Of a stretch of DNA of 32,900 nt, positions 6,197-12,519 are shown piece after piece. The DNA is taken from IMG/VR virus record IMGVR_UViG_3300042154_002009, positions 1 through 32,900 of that record; one strand, given 5' to 3'. The notes beneath the pieces are model-generated. The model searched no databases and was not told the origin of the DNA. It saw only the letters and a program-made list of their open reading frames with translations. The position numbers were made by a program, and so were the translations under genes. Position 1 is the stretch's first letter, and the number at the start of each line of letters is the position of its first letter. Origin of the DNA: a virus.

Positions 6197-6309
6197 TTTG
6201 GTACTCCCTTTCTGACCTATCTGGTCATAAGTAGAGAGTAGCACAGTTTTTGCCTTTTTCTGGCAATTTTGCCAAATTTAGGTAATTTTCGGCGTGTCGG
6301 AATAAAGGG
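6197..6309 (-). promoter_or_regulatory. AT-rich control region with an operator-like inverted repeat
   Basis: This 113-bp gap separates the RusA gene from the microgene operon. At 6261-6274 the arms TGGCAA and TTGCCA face each other across two bases, on the minus strand within TTTGGCAAAATTGCCAG. A weak promoter can be proposed with TTGCCA as -35 and TGCTAC or TACTCT (6235-6240) as -10. The half-site TTGGCA also occurs in inverted pairs at the other two early control regions (2960-2976 and 9603-9634). Promoter strength is uncertain; the repeat is visible. Confidence 0.5.
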
Positions 6310-6705
6310 CTAGTTGAGGGTTTTGACGCTGATTGTGGCTCCAGGCTCGATGCCCTCGGCGTAGAGCTTCCTAGCTGAGATGCGGACTATTCGGGAGTCA
6401 TCGGTTATGACTGTCCCTGTGAGGCTGTCCCCGACTGCCCTAATGAGCTTGTCAAGATCGGGTGACACGCTGGGTAGTGGTCTAGTGACTGTCTTGGGCT
6501 TGGGCATATAGAAGTTGACTACCAGCTCACAAGGGTCATCTATGAGAGTCCAGTTATCAGGTAGGAATTCTGTTGCTGCCTGAGCGATGGCCTTACGCCA
6601 AGCCTTATGCTTCGAGCTGTTGACCTGAACGATTCTGCCCTGCATGATGGCGTGTGATCCTTGGCTGGCTGGGTCACCGGTAACGCTAAAGCTTACCTCT
6701 GCCAT
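6310..6705 (-). CDS. rusA: RusA-type Holliday junction resolvase
   Basis: RusA cuts four-way DNA junctions and in phages clears recombination and replication intermediates before packaging. The protein shows the family pattern: GDPASQGSHAI near the start, a central basic patch KPKTVTR, then SPDLDKLIRAVGDSLTG and ITDDSRIV, which supply the acidic metal ligands. At 131 residues it is of normal size. I chose the ATG at 6705; the frame opens further upstream only at a TTG. It overlaps the end of the membrane microprotein by 20 bases and belongs with the helicase and SSB-like genes upstream. Confidence 0.9.
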   Translation of the reverse strand: MAEVSFSVTGDPASQGSHAIMQGRIVQVNSSKHKAWRKAIAQAATEFLPDNWTLIDDPCELVVNFYMPKPKTVTRPLPSVSPDLDKLIRAVGDSLTGTVITDDSRIVRISARKLYAEGIEPGATISVKTLN

Positions 6706-6853
6706 GTAGTTCCCATGCTCCAATTATGGCAGCAAGGGTGTAAAGAATACCGAAGGTTAGCCCCAAACCACCTAGAACGCTTTTAGTTTGCGTGGATAGG
6801 TTTATCAGTATGCCGGCGGTGATGGCTGGGACTAACCAACGGAGATTACTCAA
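6686..6853 (-). CDS. 55-residue membrane microprotein
   Basis: A TTG-initiated frame begins inside the stop of the SSB-like gene (TTGA overlap) and ends inside rusA. The product has two hydrophobic segments, WLVPAITAGILINL and LGLTFGILYTLAAIIGAW, and a basic tail, so it should sit in the membrane. AGGGAG lies about eleven bases before the TTG. Filling the gap exactly and its clear membrane topology support it, while the TTG start and both overlaps lower confidence. Function unknown. Confidence 0.5.
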   Translation of the reverse strand: MSNLRWLVPAITAGILINLSTQTKSVLGGLGLTFGILYTLAAIIGAWELHGRGKL

Positions 6854-7182
6854 AAGGGAAGTGACTCCCTGTGTGTTGGCTCAAAGATTTCCTTGATTGC
6901 CGATAGTGGCTCTGCTGGAACTACCTTTGGGTTGTTGATGCTGACCTTGATTGACTGCTTGGCTTCTCCCTCTTTGTTAGTCCAGTTGTCTATCTCTGAT
7001 GAGTAGAGTCCCTCGACCTGAAGGGTGTCACCGACCTCAAAGGTGGTTGGTTGTGCAAGCCAGACTGTGTAACGCTTGTTGATTGTTTCGCCAGCCTTGC
7101 TTTGGAATGATTCTGTTAGCTCGATGCCCTTGCCCTCGTAAAATACTCGGCTAATTGCACCCTTTACTTTGATTATTGCCAT
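6850..7182 (-). CDS. Single-stranded DNA-binding (OB-fold) protein, probable
   Basis: The 110-residue protein begins MAIIKVKGAISRVFYEGKG and shows alternating beta strands, with TVWLAQPTTFEVGDTLQVEG in the centre and a flexible end terminating in SLPF. The OB-like strand pattern and a short acidic/aromatic tip resemble SSB proteins, whose tips bind partners. It lies between the DnaB helicase and RusA, where a phage SSB is expected. The start at 7182 has AAGGA upstream; the frame extends to 7224 but without a better site. Sequence resemblance to E. coli SSB is low, so this is a moderate call. Confidence 0.6.
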   Translation of the reverse strand: MAIIKVKGAISRVFYEGKGIELTESFQSKAGETINKRYTVWLAQPTTFEVGDTLQVEGLYSSEIDNWTNKEGEAKQSIKVSINNPKVVPAEPLSAIKEIFEPTHRESLPF

Positions 7183-7213
7183 CTCTTGTTTCCTTATCTC
7201 TTGTTGTTTTACT

Positions 7214-7489
7214 CTAGTGTTCACCTATGACATGGTTGGGGTTGGTGCAGTCAAGGTGTCCACAAGACCTAGTGCCTGGCAAGACTGGCTTGCCGTCAAA
7301 TAATGGGATGGTGAGCGTGAGCTTGTCGAACTCACCCTGCCAAGGGATGCACTTCTCGGATCCATACTTGATGACGAGAGCTTGGTGCATCCGACAGGAT
7401 TGGCACTTGAGGTCTTTACGCTTACGCTTTTGGGTGTTGACCTTCCAAGTAGAGCCACACCGACAGCACAAAGCAACATTGTCATCCAC
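7214..7489 (-). CDS. Zinc-finger/HNH-like small protein
   Basis: The 91-residue protein has CCRCG near the start, CQSC about 20 residues later and a C-terminal CGHLDCTNPNHVIGEH. The last block is the treble-clef half of an HNH-type nuclease (C-x-H-x-x-C-x-NP-x-H). The middle holds KCIPWQGEFD. Similar proteins are common in actinophage replication regions, but nuclease activity is unproven. Translation starts at GTG (7489), nine bases after the helicase stop, without a clear ribosome site. A competing frame at 7225-7530 lacks such motifs and was rejected. Confidence 0.65.
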   Translation of the reverse strand: MDDNVALCCRCGSTWKVNTQKRKRKDLKCQSCRMHQALVIKYGSEKCIPWQGEFDKLTLTIPLFDGKPVLPGTRSCGHLDCTNPNHVIGEH

Positions 7490-7498
7490 GCCATAATC

Positions 7499-8728
7499 TT
7501 AGCCGACCACTCTGGAAAGGTGTCCCTCAAACCTTAGTGCGACCTCACCGAGTCCACCATGTCTGTTCTTCGCTACCTTCATTATCATCTGGCTCTTTTG
7601 CCACTCGAACTGATCCTCGTCAACCTGCCGTCTGTGAAGCAAGATAACAGCATCCGCATCTTGCTCGATACCACCTGAATCTCTTAGGTCAGCCATGTCA
7701 GGTTCAGAATCTCTGCGCTGCTCAGGGCCTCGGTTGAGCTGGGCTAATGCGATGACAGGAACATTCAAATCTCTAGCTAGGTTCTTGAGTCCGATTGAGA
7801 TGTCAGTAATCATCTCGTAACGCTTGCGACCCTTTTCGGTGTCTTGAATCAAACCGAGATAGTCAACAACAATAGCCTCTAGTCCGTTGTTACCCTTGAC
7901 GCTGTTTGCCAAGGCTCGTATATGCATTAGGTTCTGACCTGACTTGTCATGGATAGCAAGCTGGTGAGTCTGAATGTCTTGCCTAACTTTGGCAATCCTG
8001 TCCCACTCCCACTCTTTGAGGTTTCCCTTTTCGATACTGCCGATGTAAACCTCGGCTTCCATGCTGATAATGCGGTTGTAGAGTTCGTTCTTACCCATCT
8101 CAAGGCTGTGAAAAGATACAGGGCCAGTCTTAGATAGTTCCCAAGCAATCTGCAAGCCAACGATTGTCTTACCAACACCAGGTCTTGCACCGATGATGTA
8201 TAAAGCACCTGGTCGGAATCCTGCAATGATGTCGTTGAGTAGAGGCCAAGGGCTTTCAGGGTAATGCTTTGGCTTGTCTATCTCATCAAGGTAAGGGATT
8301 AGCTCATCGGCAACATAGCTTGGCTTGACTGCCGAGTTACGATCTATGAGGTTGTCAATTTCTTTTTTAGCTGTGTCAAAGACTGTGGCCAAGTCCTCAT
8401 GCTGGGCCTTGCTGTGAATCATCGTGCCGGCGATAGCTAACCTTCGCCTTGTGGCTTCCTCGATTACCTTACTAGCGTAGAACTTCACAGAGGCAGCGGT
8501 TGGGGTAGCTGTGACCACATCGTGAAGGTAGCTTGCTAGTTTCGGCAGAGCTGCACCGACTGTCATCACATCTATTGGCTGGCGATTAGCTTTCATCTCC
8601 AGAATGGTTTTGTAAATGCGCTCATTCTGTATGTCATCAAAATCGCTGGGTGCGAGTGTCAGTTCCTCAAGTGCCTTGCCGTTAGTCAGCAAGACCGAAC
8701 CGATTACTGACTGCTCAAACTGTGTCAT
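7499..8728 (-). CDS. dnaB: DnaB-type replicative helicase
   Basis: The 409-residue protein has an N-terminal helical domain (1-100) and a RecA-like ATPase domain: Walker A GARPGVGKT at 180-188, Walker B VVDYLGLI near 286-293, and the arginine-rich block AQLNRGPEQRRDSEP with SGGIEQDADAVILLHR. These are the standard DnaB motifs for hexameric helicase action ahead of the fork. It overlaps the initiator gene by four bases and is followed by the zinc protein and the SSB-like gene. A phage primase gene was not found, so host primase is probably recruited. Confidence 0.95.
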   Translation of the reverse strand: MTQFEQSVIGSVLLTNGKALEELTLAPSDFDDIQNERIYKTILEMKANRQPIDVMTVGAALPKLASYLHDVVTATPTAASVKFYASKVIEEATRRRLAIAGTMIHSKAQHEDLATVFDTAKKEIDNLIDRNSAVKPSYVADELIPYLDEIDKPKHYPESPWPLLNDIIAGFRPGALYIIGARPGVGKTIVGLQIAWELSKTGPVSFHSLEMGKNELYNRIISMEAEVYIGSIEKGNLKEWEWDRIAKVRQDIQTHQLAIHDKSGQNLMHIRALANSVKGNNGLEAIVVDYLGLIQDTEKGRKRYEMITDISIGLKNLARDLNVPVIALAQLNRGPEQRRDSEPDMADLRDSGGIEQDADAVILLHRRQVDEDQFEWQKSQMIMKVAKNRHGGLGEVALRFEGHLSRVVG

Positions 8729-9387
8729 TTCACTCTCCCGATGAATAGCTTAGGCAAGGGTTTTGCTTCACCGACTTCAACACTCTCATAGAGTCCCTTG
8801 TTTAGCCAAGAGGCTGGGTAGGGAATGTATTTTACCTCTGGCAACTTTCCCTCAGCGTAGGCTTTGGTCAGCTTCAACAACTCATCAGCGGTTTTGCTTT
8901 TTGTTGCTTTGTTCCAGGCTTTGAGTGCATCGCCTTTGGCTATCTTTTTAGGGTAAAGATTCCAGAACTTTTCAAAGTCATCATCAGCCTGTTTCTTTGA
9001 TGGTTCTTTGATGGTTAATATTATGTTTTGCGTGCCAACAGGTGTCACCCCTGATTTACCTGAGCTGTCACCCCTGCTTACCCAGTCTGTCACCCCTGAT
9101 GTCGAATCTGTCACCCCTGACTTGATTGTGAGCCAGTAAAGATTGGTCTTGTATTGACCTCTGATAGGTGCGTTTTGTAGCTCGACTCTCAACTCACCTA
9201 GCTCTACAAGTTCCTGAATGTCACGCTTGACCGAACGCTCTGAGGCGTTAGCGTACCTGGCTAATGTGCTTATCGAAGGCCAAGCACCTTGATCCCCAAG
9301 ATGATTAGCAATTCCGAGCAGCACTAGCTTTGCCCTGCCAGTTGCTTTGGATTGGTTTAGAACGAGTGACACAGCTTCGATGCTCAT
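8725..9387 (-). CDS. Winged-helix replication initiator
   Basis: Residues 1-85 contain a helix-turn-helix of the replication-initiator type (LLGIANHLGDQGAWPSI, then SERSVKRDIQELVELGEL). A flexible Ser/Gly/Thr linker covers about 90-125. The C-terminal part, DDFEKFWNLYPKK followed by YIPYPASWLNKG, is the conserved element found in phage replisome-organizer proteins. The linker is encoded by four copies of a DNA repeat (see 9043-9120) that change reading frame, a sign that the DNA itself is the functional element. It is directly upstream of the DnaB helicase gene, as in many phages where initiator and origin lie together. It probably loads the helicase. Confidence 0.85.
   Translation of the reverse strand: MSIEAVSLVLNQSKATGRAKLVLLGIANHLGDQGAWPSISTLARYANASERSVKRDIQELVELGELRVELQNAPIRGQYKTNLYWLTIKSGVTDSTSGVTDWVSRGDSSGKSGVTPVGTQNIILTIKEPSKKQADDDFEKFWNLYPKKIAKGDALKAWNKATKSKTADELLKLTKAYAEGKLPEVKYIPYPASWLNKGLYESVEVGEAKPLPKLFIGRVK
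9008..9120. repeat. Four iteron-like repeats plus AT-rich tract; candidate replication origin
   Basis: TGTCACCCCTG(A/C) occurs on the plus strand at 9043-9054, 9066-9077, 9088-9099 and 9109-9120, at steps of 23, 22 and 21 bases, or about two helical turns. The copies fall in different reading frames of the initiator gene, giving SGVT in three places and SRGDS in one. Next to them, 9008-9036 is AT-rich (TTAATATTATGTTTTG). Iterons beside an easily melted tract inside an initiator gene are the pattern of lambda-type origins. The arrangement is seen; the origin role is inference. Confidence 0.72.
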
Positions 9388-9581
9388 TGGACACTAGCCC
9401 TGTCGAGCATGACCATCATCACAGTCGGTGAGATTACTTTCGACTCGAACGCTTCCTTGACGAGCATTGCCCAGTCACCGGCATCGAGTCCGTAGGCTTT
9501 GTAGTCCATCTCAGCCATAAAGATGTTGTTTGCGTAGTAAGGCAGAATCTCTGCCAATGATTTATTTGTCCAGTTAAACAC
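9384..9581 (-). CDS. Small hypothetical protein ahead of the initiator
   Basis: The 65-residue product begins, after its GTG start, with FNWTNKSLAEILPYYANN and is helical and acidic. AGGAAGG eight bases upstream supports the GTG at 9581. It is the first gene of the replication operon, right after the promoter region at 9603-9640, and overlaps the initiator start by four bases. Family unknown; its position suggests a replication accessory or an anti-host protein. Confidence 0.65.
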   Translation of the reverse strand: MFNWTNKSLAEILPYYANNIFMAEMDYKAYGLDAGDWAMLVKEAFESKVISPTVMMVMLDRASVQ

Positions 9582-9602
9582 TAAATGTGCCTTCCTATTC
9601 GG

Positions 9603-9634
9603 GTTGGCACACTATACTTAGTAGCGATGCCAAC
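9603..9634 (-). promoter_or_regulatory. Promoter and operator region of the replication operon
   Basis: On the minus strand TATAGT (9616-9611) is a good -10 element. It is enclosed by a perfect 7-base inverted repeat, TGCCAAC at 9628-9634 and GTTGGCA at 9603-9609. No strong -35 was found at the usual distance. A second smaller repeat, GTTG-n5-CAAC, lies at 9644-9656. Enclosure of the -10 by an inverted repeat suggests repression. The leader to the GTG at 9581 is about 25 bases. Confidence 0.55.
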
Positions 9635-9656
9635 AGTCTGATTGTTGGTTATCAAC

Positions 9657-9685
9657 GCCCTCTAGGAGTTCACCTTCTAGGGGGC
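9657..9685. terminator. Hairpin between the HNH gene and the replication promoter
   Basis: GCCCTCTAG (9657-9665) pairs with CTAGGGGGC (9677-9685) over nine positions with one G-U wobble and an 11-base loop. In the plus direction it is followed by ATCTTTTATT. In the minus direction, the direction of the genes, it lacks a U-tract. It could end leftover transcription after the HNH gene in a weak way, insulate the promoter, or stop antisense transcripts. Confidence 0.45.
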
Positions 9686-9719
9686 ATCTTTTATTCTGTT
9701 ATGTCTTTACAGTAGCACC

Positions 9720-10058
9720 TTAAAAGTATTCTGGGTCACTTTCCAGTAGGTCTTTTGTAAAGTCATCATTGAGTAGCCACCAGCCACCATGCCCAAAGAT
9801 AGGCACTTCAAGAGGGTTCTCATGGTTTCTTAGCTTCCAGCCCAGCTTGCGACCTAGCTCGGCGAACTCGGCAGAGGACTCTAGCCTTGAGTTAGCATCG
9901 GCACATAAGGGAACGATGTTGCTTGGGACATCTCTAGCTGAGCTGCCACCCATGCCCCGATTTTGTCGGTGGTGGGGTATCAGGTCATCGCCTTGGGAGC
10001 CACAATGCCAACAGCCCAAGTCACGCTCTAGGTATTTCTGGAATTGTTTTTTAGTCAT
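9720..10058 (-). CDS. HNH endonuclease
   Basis: From the ATG at 10058 the 112-residue protein starts MTKKQFQKYLERDLGCWHCG. The nuclease signature follows: C-x-x-C, HHRQNRGMGG and NIVPLCADAN, the pattern of phage HNH proteins that bind the VSR-like knuckle. The third histidine is replaced near the end of the motif, which leaves activity open. The longer frame to 10151 overlaps the preceding gene and is not needed. The start overlaps the stop of the upstream gene (coupling). It ends the recombination operon; a role in DNA processing or homing is possible. Confidence 0.78.
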   Translation of the reverse strand: MTKKQFQKYLERDLGCWHCGSQGDDLIPHHRQNRGMGGSSARDVPSNIVPLCADANSRLESSAEFAELGRKLGWKLRNHENPLEVPIFGHGGWWLLNDDFTKDLLESDPEYF

Positions 10059-10275
10059 CGAACGGATCATAAATCTTGGCTGGCATCTCTCCAGGTTGAA
10101 AGCCAATAGCGATTGTGGTTTCCGACACGCCACCATTGACTGCTTCAACAATGTCGGTTATGTCGGTGTTGTCGGTTTGACAGGTGTGCTTACGCCGCCA
10201 CTCTCGGACTAACTTGATTGCCTGAGCATCGTCAGTCTTTATTTTGGCCCCACAGGAGCAGGATTCGGCTATCAC
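10051..10275 (-). CDS. Small zinc-binding protein of actinophage type
   Basis: Its 74 residues include CSCG near the start and a third-cysteine region KHTC about 25 residues later, then a C-terminal GFQPGEMPAKIYDPFDD. Actinophage genomes often carry similar proteins of unknown function with a Cys-rich front and a 'P-A-x-x-x-DP' end. Translation starts at GTG (10275), and the end overlaps the HNH start. Nothing more specific can be concluded; it is part of the recombination operon. Confidence 0.65.
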   Translation of the reverse strand: MIAESCSCGAKIKTDDAQAIKLVREWRRKHTCQTDNTDITDIVEAVNGGVSETTIAIGFQPGEMPAKIYDPFDD

Positions 10276-10291
10276 TCGACAAGGCTACCAG

Positions 10292-10630
10292 CTAGGCGTG
10301 TCTCCATTGGAGTTCGACATTCTTGCTCATTACAGCCATCATGGTTGCTTGGTCTGACAGGGTTTTCATCTTGGTCTTGATGCGGTTGTATTCAGCCCTA
10401 GCTAGGTCAGCCTTGAGCTTTTCCTCTACTGCTTGCAACTTAGCCACAGCCTGTCGGTCTGCCACAGTCCCTGAGTTGTTGATAAAGGCTAGTGAGATAG
10501 CCCTGTCATACGCCGAGTCTGCATCTGCCAGCTTGCACTCAGCATCGTAGAGAGCGTTAGCTCCCTTGTCCATCTCTCTCGTCAGCCTTTGTAGTTCCTC
10601 GACTATGTGGCCTGGTGTAATAATTTCCAT
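10292..10630 (-). CDS. Coiled-coil hypothetical protein, 112 residues
   Basis: After MEIITPGHIVEELQRLTRE the sequence is an alanine- and lysine-rich helical hairpin with heptad spacing, interrupted by FINNSGTVADRQ, and it ends VELQWRHA. This is typical of small coiled-coil proteins near the phage exonuclease/annealing genes, where they may regulate the nuclease. The ATG at 10630 lies within the end of the preceding frame, with GAGAGG 15 bases ahead. It may be a RecE/RecT partner, but this is only inference. Confidence 0.65.
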   Translation of the reverse strand: MEIITPGHIVEELQRLTREMDKGANALYDAECKLADADSAYDRAISLAFINNSGTVADRQAVAKLQAVEEKLKADLARAEYNRIKTKMKTLSDQATMMAVMSKNVELQWRHA

Positions 10631-10772
10631 TTTTTAGTCTTGTTGCCCTCTCTCTTTGAAGTTGCCAGATGGTACTTACTAGGTCAAAATTACCAAGCAT
10701 GAATTGTTCTTGTAGGCACTCTTGAGTTTCAAGAATCGCTGCTACCAGAATCCTCTTTGCTTGTGAGTCCAT
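10557..10772 (-). CDS. Small hypothetical protein overlapping both neighbours
   Basis: The frame encodes MDSQAKRILVAAILETQECL and continues in a helical, then basic and polar, 71-residue protein. It starts in the last 44 bases of the annealing-protein gene and its last 74 bases lie under the coiled-coil gene. The helical first 45 residues look protein-like, and their end coincides with the ribosome site of the next gene. The last 25 residues are less convincing. It fills a gap of about 100 bases that would otherwise be empty, which favours a real gene. Confidence 0.45.
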   Translation of the reverse strand: MDSQAKRILVAAILETQECLQEQFMLGNFDLVSTIWQLQRERATRLKNGNYYTRPHSRGTTKADERDGQGS

Positions 10773-11268
10773 TAGCTATTGCCTTGATCTTGTCGAGAGT
10801 TGCGGTTGTTGCTCCACCTGTTTTGGCTTCGCTATACAACAATCGTAAACCCTCGATGTCACTCCCTAACGCTTCGGACATTGCCAGCCAATCTTTAGCT
10901 GTTGCCTTTGGTCTTGCATCTCTGGCAACCTTTTCCATCTCCTCTCGGCTGGCTCTCTTGTTACCTGAATAGTTTGCGTTACTCAAACACCGGCCAATCG
11001 AACTGGTCTCGCATACTTCGAGAGCCGATGTAGCTTGAGGCCCTTTAGCCGAGTCAACCTCGAACGCTAGACCTGTTGCCTTTGGTAATCCTTTGGCTTG
11101 GTCATCGGCATTGAGATAGACATAACTCTTAGTTACCCAAGTGCCAACTTGTCTGTCTTGTATGGTTGTGATGTTTTCGGTGATGATTCTGCCGTCTGGA
11201 TAATCCTTGTAAAAACGCTTGATGCGTTGCTCTACCGGCTCATAATCATTGAGGTTGAAGTGTGCCAT
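10729..11268 (-). CDS. ERF-like single-strand annealing protein, probable
   Basis: The 179-residue protein begins MAHFNLNDYEPVEQRIKRF. Its middle carries SALEVCETSSIGRCLSNANY, a close match to the ERF/Rad52-type motif with 'ALExxETSAIGRALA' found in phage annealing proteins and in a related actinophage family. A helical C-terminal region ends in a serine/aspartate tail. It follows the YqaJ exonuclease directly with no gap, the usual exonuclease/annealase pairing for recombination and end repair. The C-terminal acidic tail may contact SSB or exonuclease. Assignment rests on the motif and the neighbour. Confidence 0.7.
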   Translation of the reverse strand: MAHFNLNDYEPVEQRIKRFYKDYPDGRIITENITTIQDRQVGTWVTKSYVYLNADDQAKGLPKATGLAFEVDSAKGPQATSALEVCETSSIGRCLSNANYSGNKRASREEMEKVARDARPKATAKDWLAMSEALGSDIEGLRLLYSEAKTGGATTATLDKIKAIANGLTSKEDSGSSDS

Positions 11269-12159
11269 TTACTTTGCCCTTTCGTGGTGTAGGTATGGTG
11301 CGCCACCAGCTCTTGATCTAAGGCTGAGCAGATGCTCTCCGTAGATTAGACCTCGCTTTGCCCCATCCATTGCTTGTATAACTCTAGCCTTTAGCTCTGT
11401 CATTTTGGCGTTAGCCTTCTCAAAGTCTGTGACCGAGTTGATGTAGTGCATACCCAAGTCATCAAGGTCAACCTCGCTGTCCGAGATGCCAGGCGATAAG
11501 GCTCTGACTGTTTCTAGTGTCGAGTTGCTCCCATCCCAGTAAGGCATTTTCATATCTAGGCAAGCCTGACGGAATCTCACAGCAGCATCCCAAAGTGTTT
11601 CAGCCTCGAACTCATCCCACTCGATGTCAAACTCCATGTAGCTCGACCCTGCGAGTGCAACTAACTTAGCTTGCTTGATACCGAATACTCGCATGTACCA
11701 AAGCACCTGCGCTCGGTAAGCCTGTGGTACACCAGTCCAATAATCCCTAGAGAACTTGACCTCGACAATCCCCCACTCACCATCAGCGGTTTTGTAAAGT
11801 CCATCAGGGTTAGACCTAGCCCAAGGGTTTTCTTTGTTGGCCCATGTTCCTGTTTCGTAGATTTCTAACTCAGGATGTTCGTCAGCAAACAAGTCGAGTA
11901 TCGGTGCTTCAAGTTTTGTACCGAGCTTCATGCTCATGTTTGGTGTCACTTCGTCAGGAATCTGTCCTGTCTTTTTAGCCCACTTGGTAATTGCTGATTC
12001 CCAAGCACTCAGTCCGGTGATAGCTGCGATGTCTGAGCCACCGACTGCACCTGGTTCGTTGCGTAGATCGTGCCACTCTTGACTGCCGTTAGCAAAGTCA
12101 CCGAGTAGGACTGCATCAAACAACTCGTTAGTTTCGGCTGGTAATTTATTTACTGGCAA
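11269..12159 (-). CDS. YqaJ-family viral recombinase exonuclease
   Basis: The protein shows the YqaJ lambda-exonuclease-like pattern: WHDLRNEPGAVGGSDIAAIT near the front, then NPDGLYK, and GIVEVKFS, which supply the D...ExK metal site. It digests one DNA strand for recombination with the annealing protein. I place the start at a TTG at 12159 because GAGAGGG stands six bases upstream. The open frame continues to a GTG at 12192, where no ribosome site exists and a hairpin intrudes. With that start it has 296 residues. It is the first gene of the leftward recombination operon and diverges from whiB. Confidence 0.85.
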   Translation of the reverse strand: MPVNKLPAETNELFDAVLLGDFANGSQEWHDLRNEPGAVGGSDIAAITGLSAWESAITKWAKKTGQIPDEVTPNMSMKLGTKLEAPILDLFADEHPELEIYETGTWANKENPWARSNPDGLYKTADGEWGIVEVKFSRDYWTGVPQAYRAQVLWYMRVFGIKQAKLVALAGSSYMEFDIEWDEFEAETLWDAAVRFRQACLDMKMPYWDGSNSTLETVRALSPGISDSEVDLDDLGMHYINSVTDFEKANAKMTELKARVIQAMDGAKRGLIYGEHLLSLRSRAGGAPYLHHERAK

Positions 12160-12187
12160 GGTTTCCCTCTCTTTTCCTTGTCGCAAG

Positions 12188-12212
12188 GCCACGCTAACTC
12201 TCTCGGCGTGGC
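12188..12212. other. Hairpin in the divergent exonuclease/whiB control region
   Basis: GCCACGC (12188-12194) and GCGTGGC (12206-12212) form a perfect seven-base stem with an eleven-base loop, and flanking AAG/TTT bases could extend it by G-U or A-U pairs. It lies between two oppositely directed genes, in the 5' leader of the exonuclease gene, and just ahead of the whiB promoter. It could be a terminator, a leader structure or an operator. The sequence does not decide. Confidence 0.45.
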
Positions 12213-12213
12213 T

Positions 12214-12241
12214 TTGCTATTTAGTGTGTCTTTACTCTAAT
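12214..12241 (+). promoter_or_regulatory. Candidate promoter giving a leaderless whiB transcript
   Basis: TTGCTA (12214-12219) and TCTAAT (12236-12241) are spaced 16 bases apart. Initiation about seven bases after the -10 would fall at 12248-12250, the whiB ATG itself. No Shine-Dalgarno sequence precedes that ATG. Leaderless transcripts are common in Actinobacteria, so this arrangement is credible, but it is a weak promoter by consensus. Confidence 0.45.
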
Positions 12242-12249
12242 GTGAGCCT

Positions 12250-12519
12250 ATGACATTACGCCAGATTGAACGCAAATATATTGAGCTGCAAGAAGCAATA
12301 AGAAACAATGATGGCGTTGATTGTAGTCAAGTCCCAGAGGTGTTTTTCCCAGAGGATGAGCATGACCCAGCAACTCGAAAGTCAATGGTGCAGGTAGCAA
12401 AAGAAGTCTGCGCTGATTGCCCTGTAAGGCTGAGGTGCTTTGACTATGCGTTATCGGCAGGGATGCAAGGCATCTGGGGTGGAACTACTGCTGAGGAACG
12501 CCAGAAGCTAAGAGCTTAG
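12250..12519 (+). CDS. whiB: WhiB-family transcriptional regulator
   Basis: The 89-residue protein has the four cysteines that hold the [4Fe-4S] cluster: C25, C54, C57 and C63 (KEVCADCPVRLRC). The G(I/V)WGG turn follows at 74-78, and the end is basic. WhiB proteins bind the host primary sigma factor and occur only in Actinobacteria and their phages, where some block host whiB genes or redox responses. It is the only plus-strand gene, lies between the exonuclease and lysis genes, and its end overlaps the end of the convergent holin gene by four bases. It may switch host or phage transcription. The family call is firm. Confidence 0.95.
   Translation: MTLRQIERKYIELQEAIRNNDGVDCSQVPEVFFPEDEHDPATRKSMVQVAKEVCADCPVRLRCFDYALSAGMQGIWGGTTAEERQKLRA

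Noticed and set aside
7225-7530. 101-residue minus-strand open frame over the zinc protein
   Set aside because: It runs over the end of the helicase gene and the zinc-finger gene in another frame. It has no domain motif and a serine-rich composition, while the competing frame has clear cysteine pairs.
9043-9120. CRISPR-like array
   Set aside because: The repeats are only about 12 bases with steps of 21-23, have no spacers of normal size and lie in a gene; iterons explain them better.
9769-10212. 147-residue plus-strand open frame
   Set aside because: It lies antisense to the HNH gene and the small zinc protein, has low-complexity composition and no ribosome site, and is explained as a shadow of minus-strand codon usage.
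12188-12212. tRNA or small RNA gene
   Set aside because: Only one stem-loop is present, no cloverleaf and no T-loop motif. I found no convincing tRNA elsewhere, although a formal scan was not possible.
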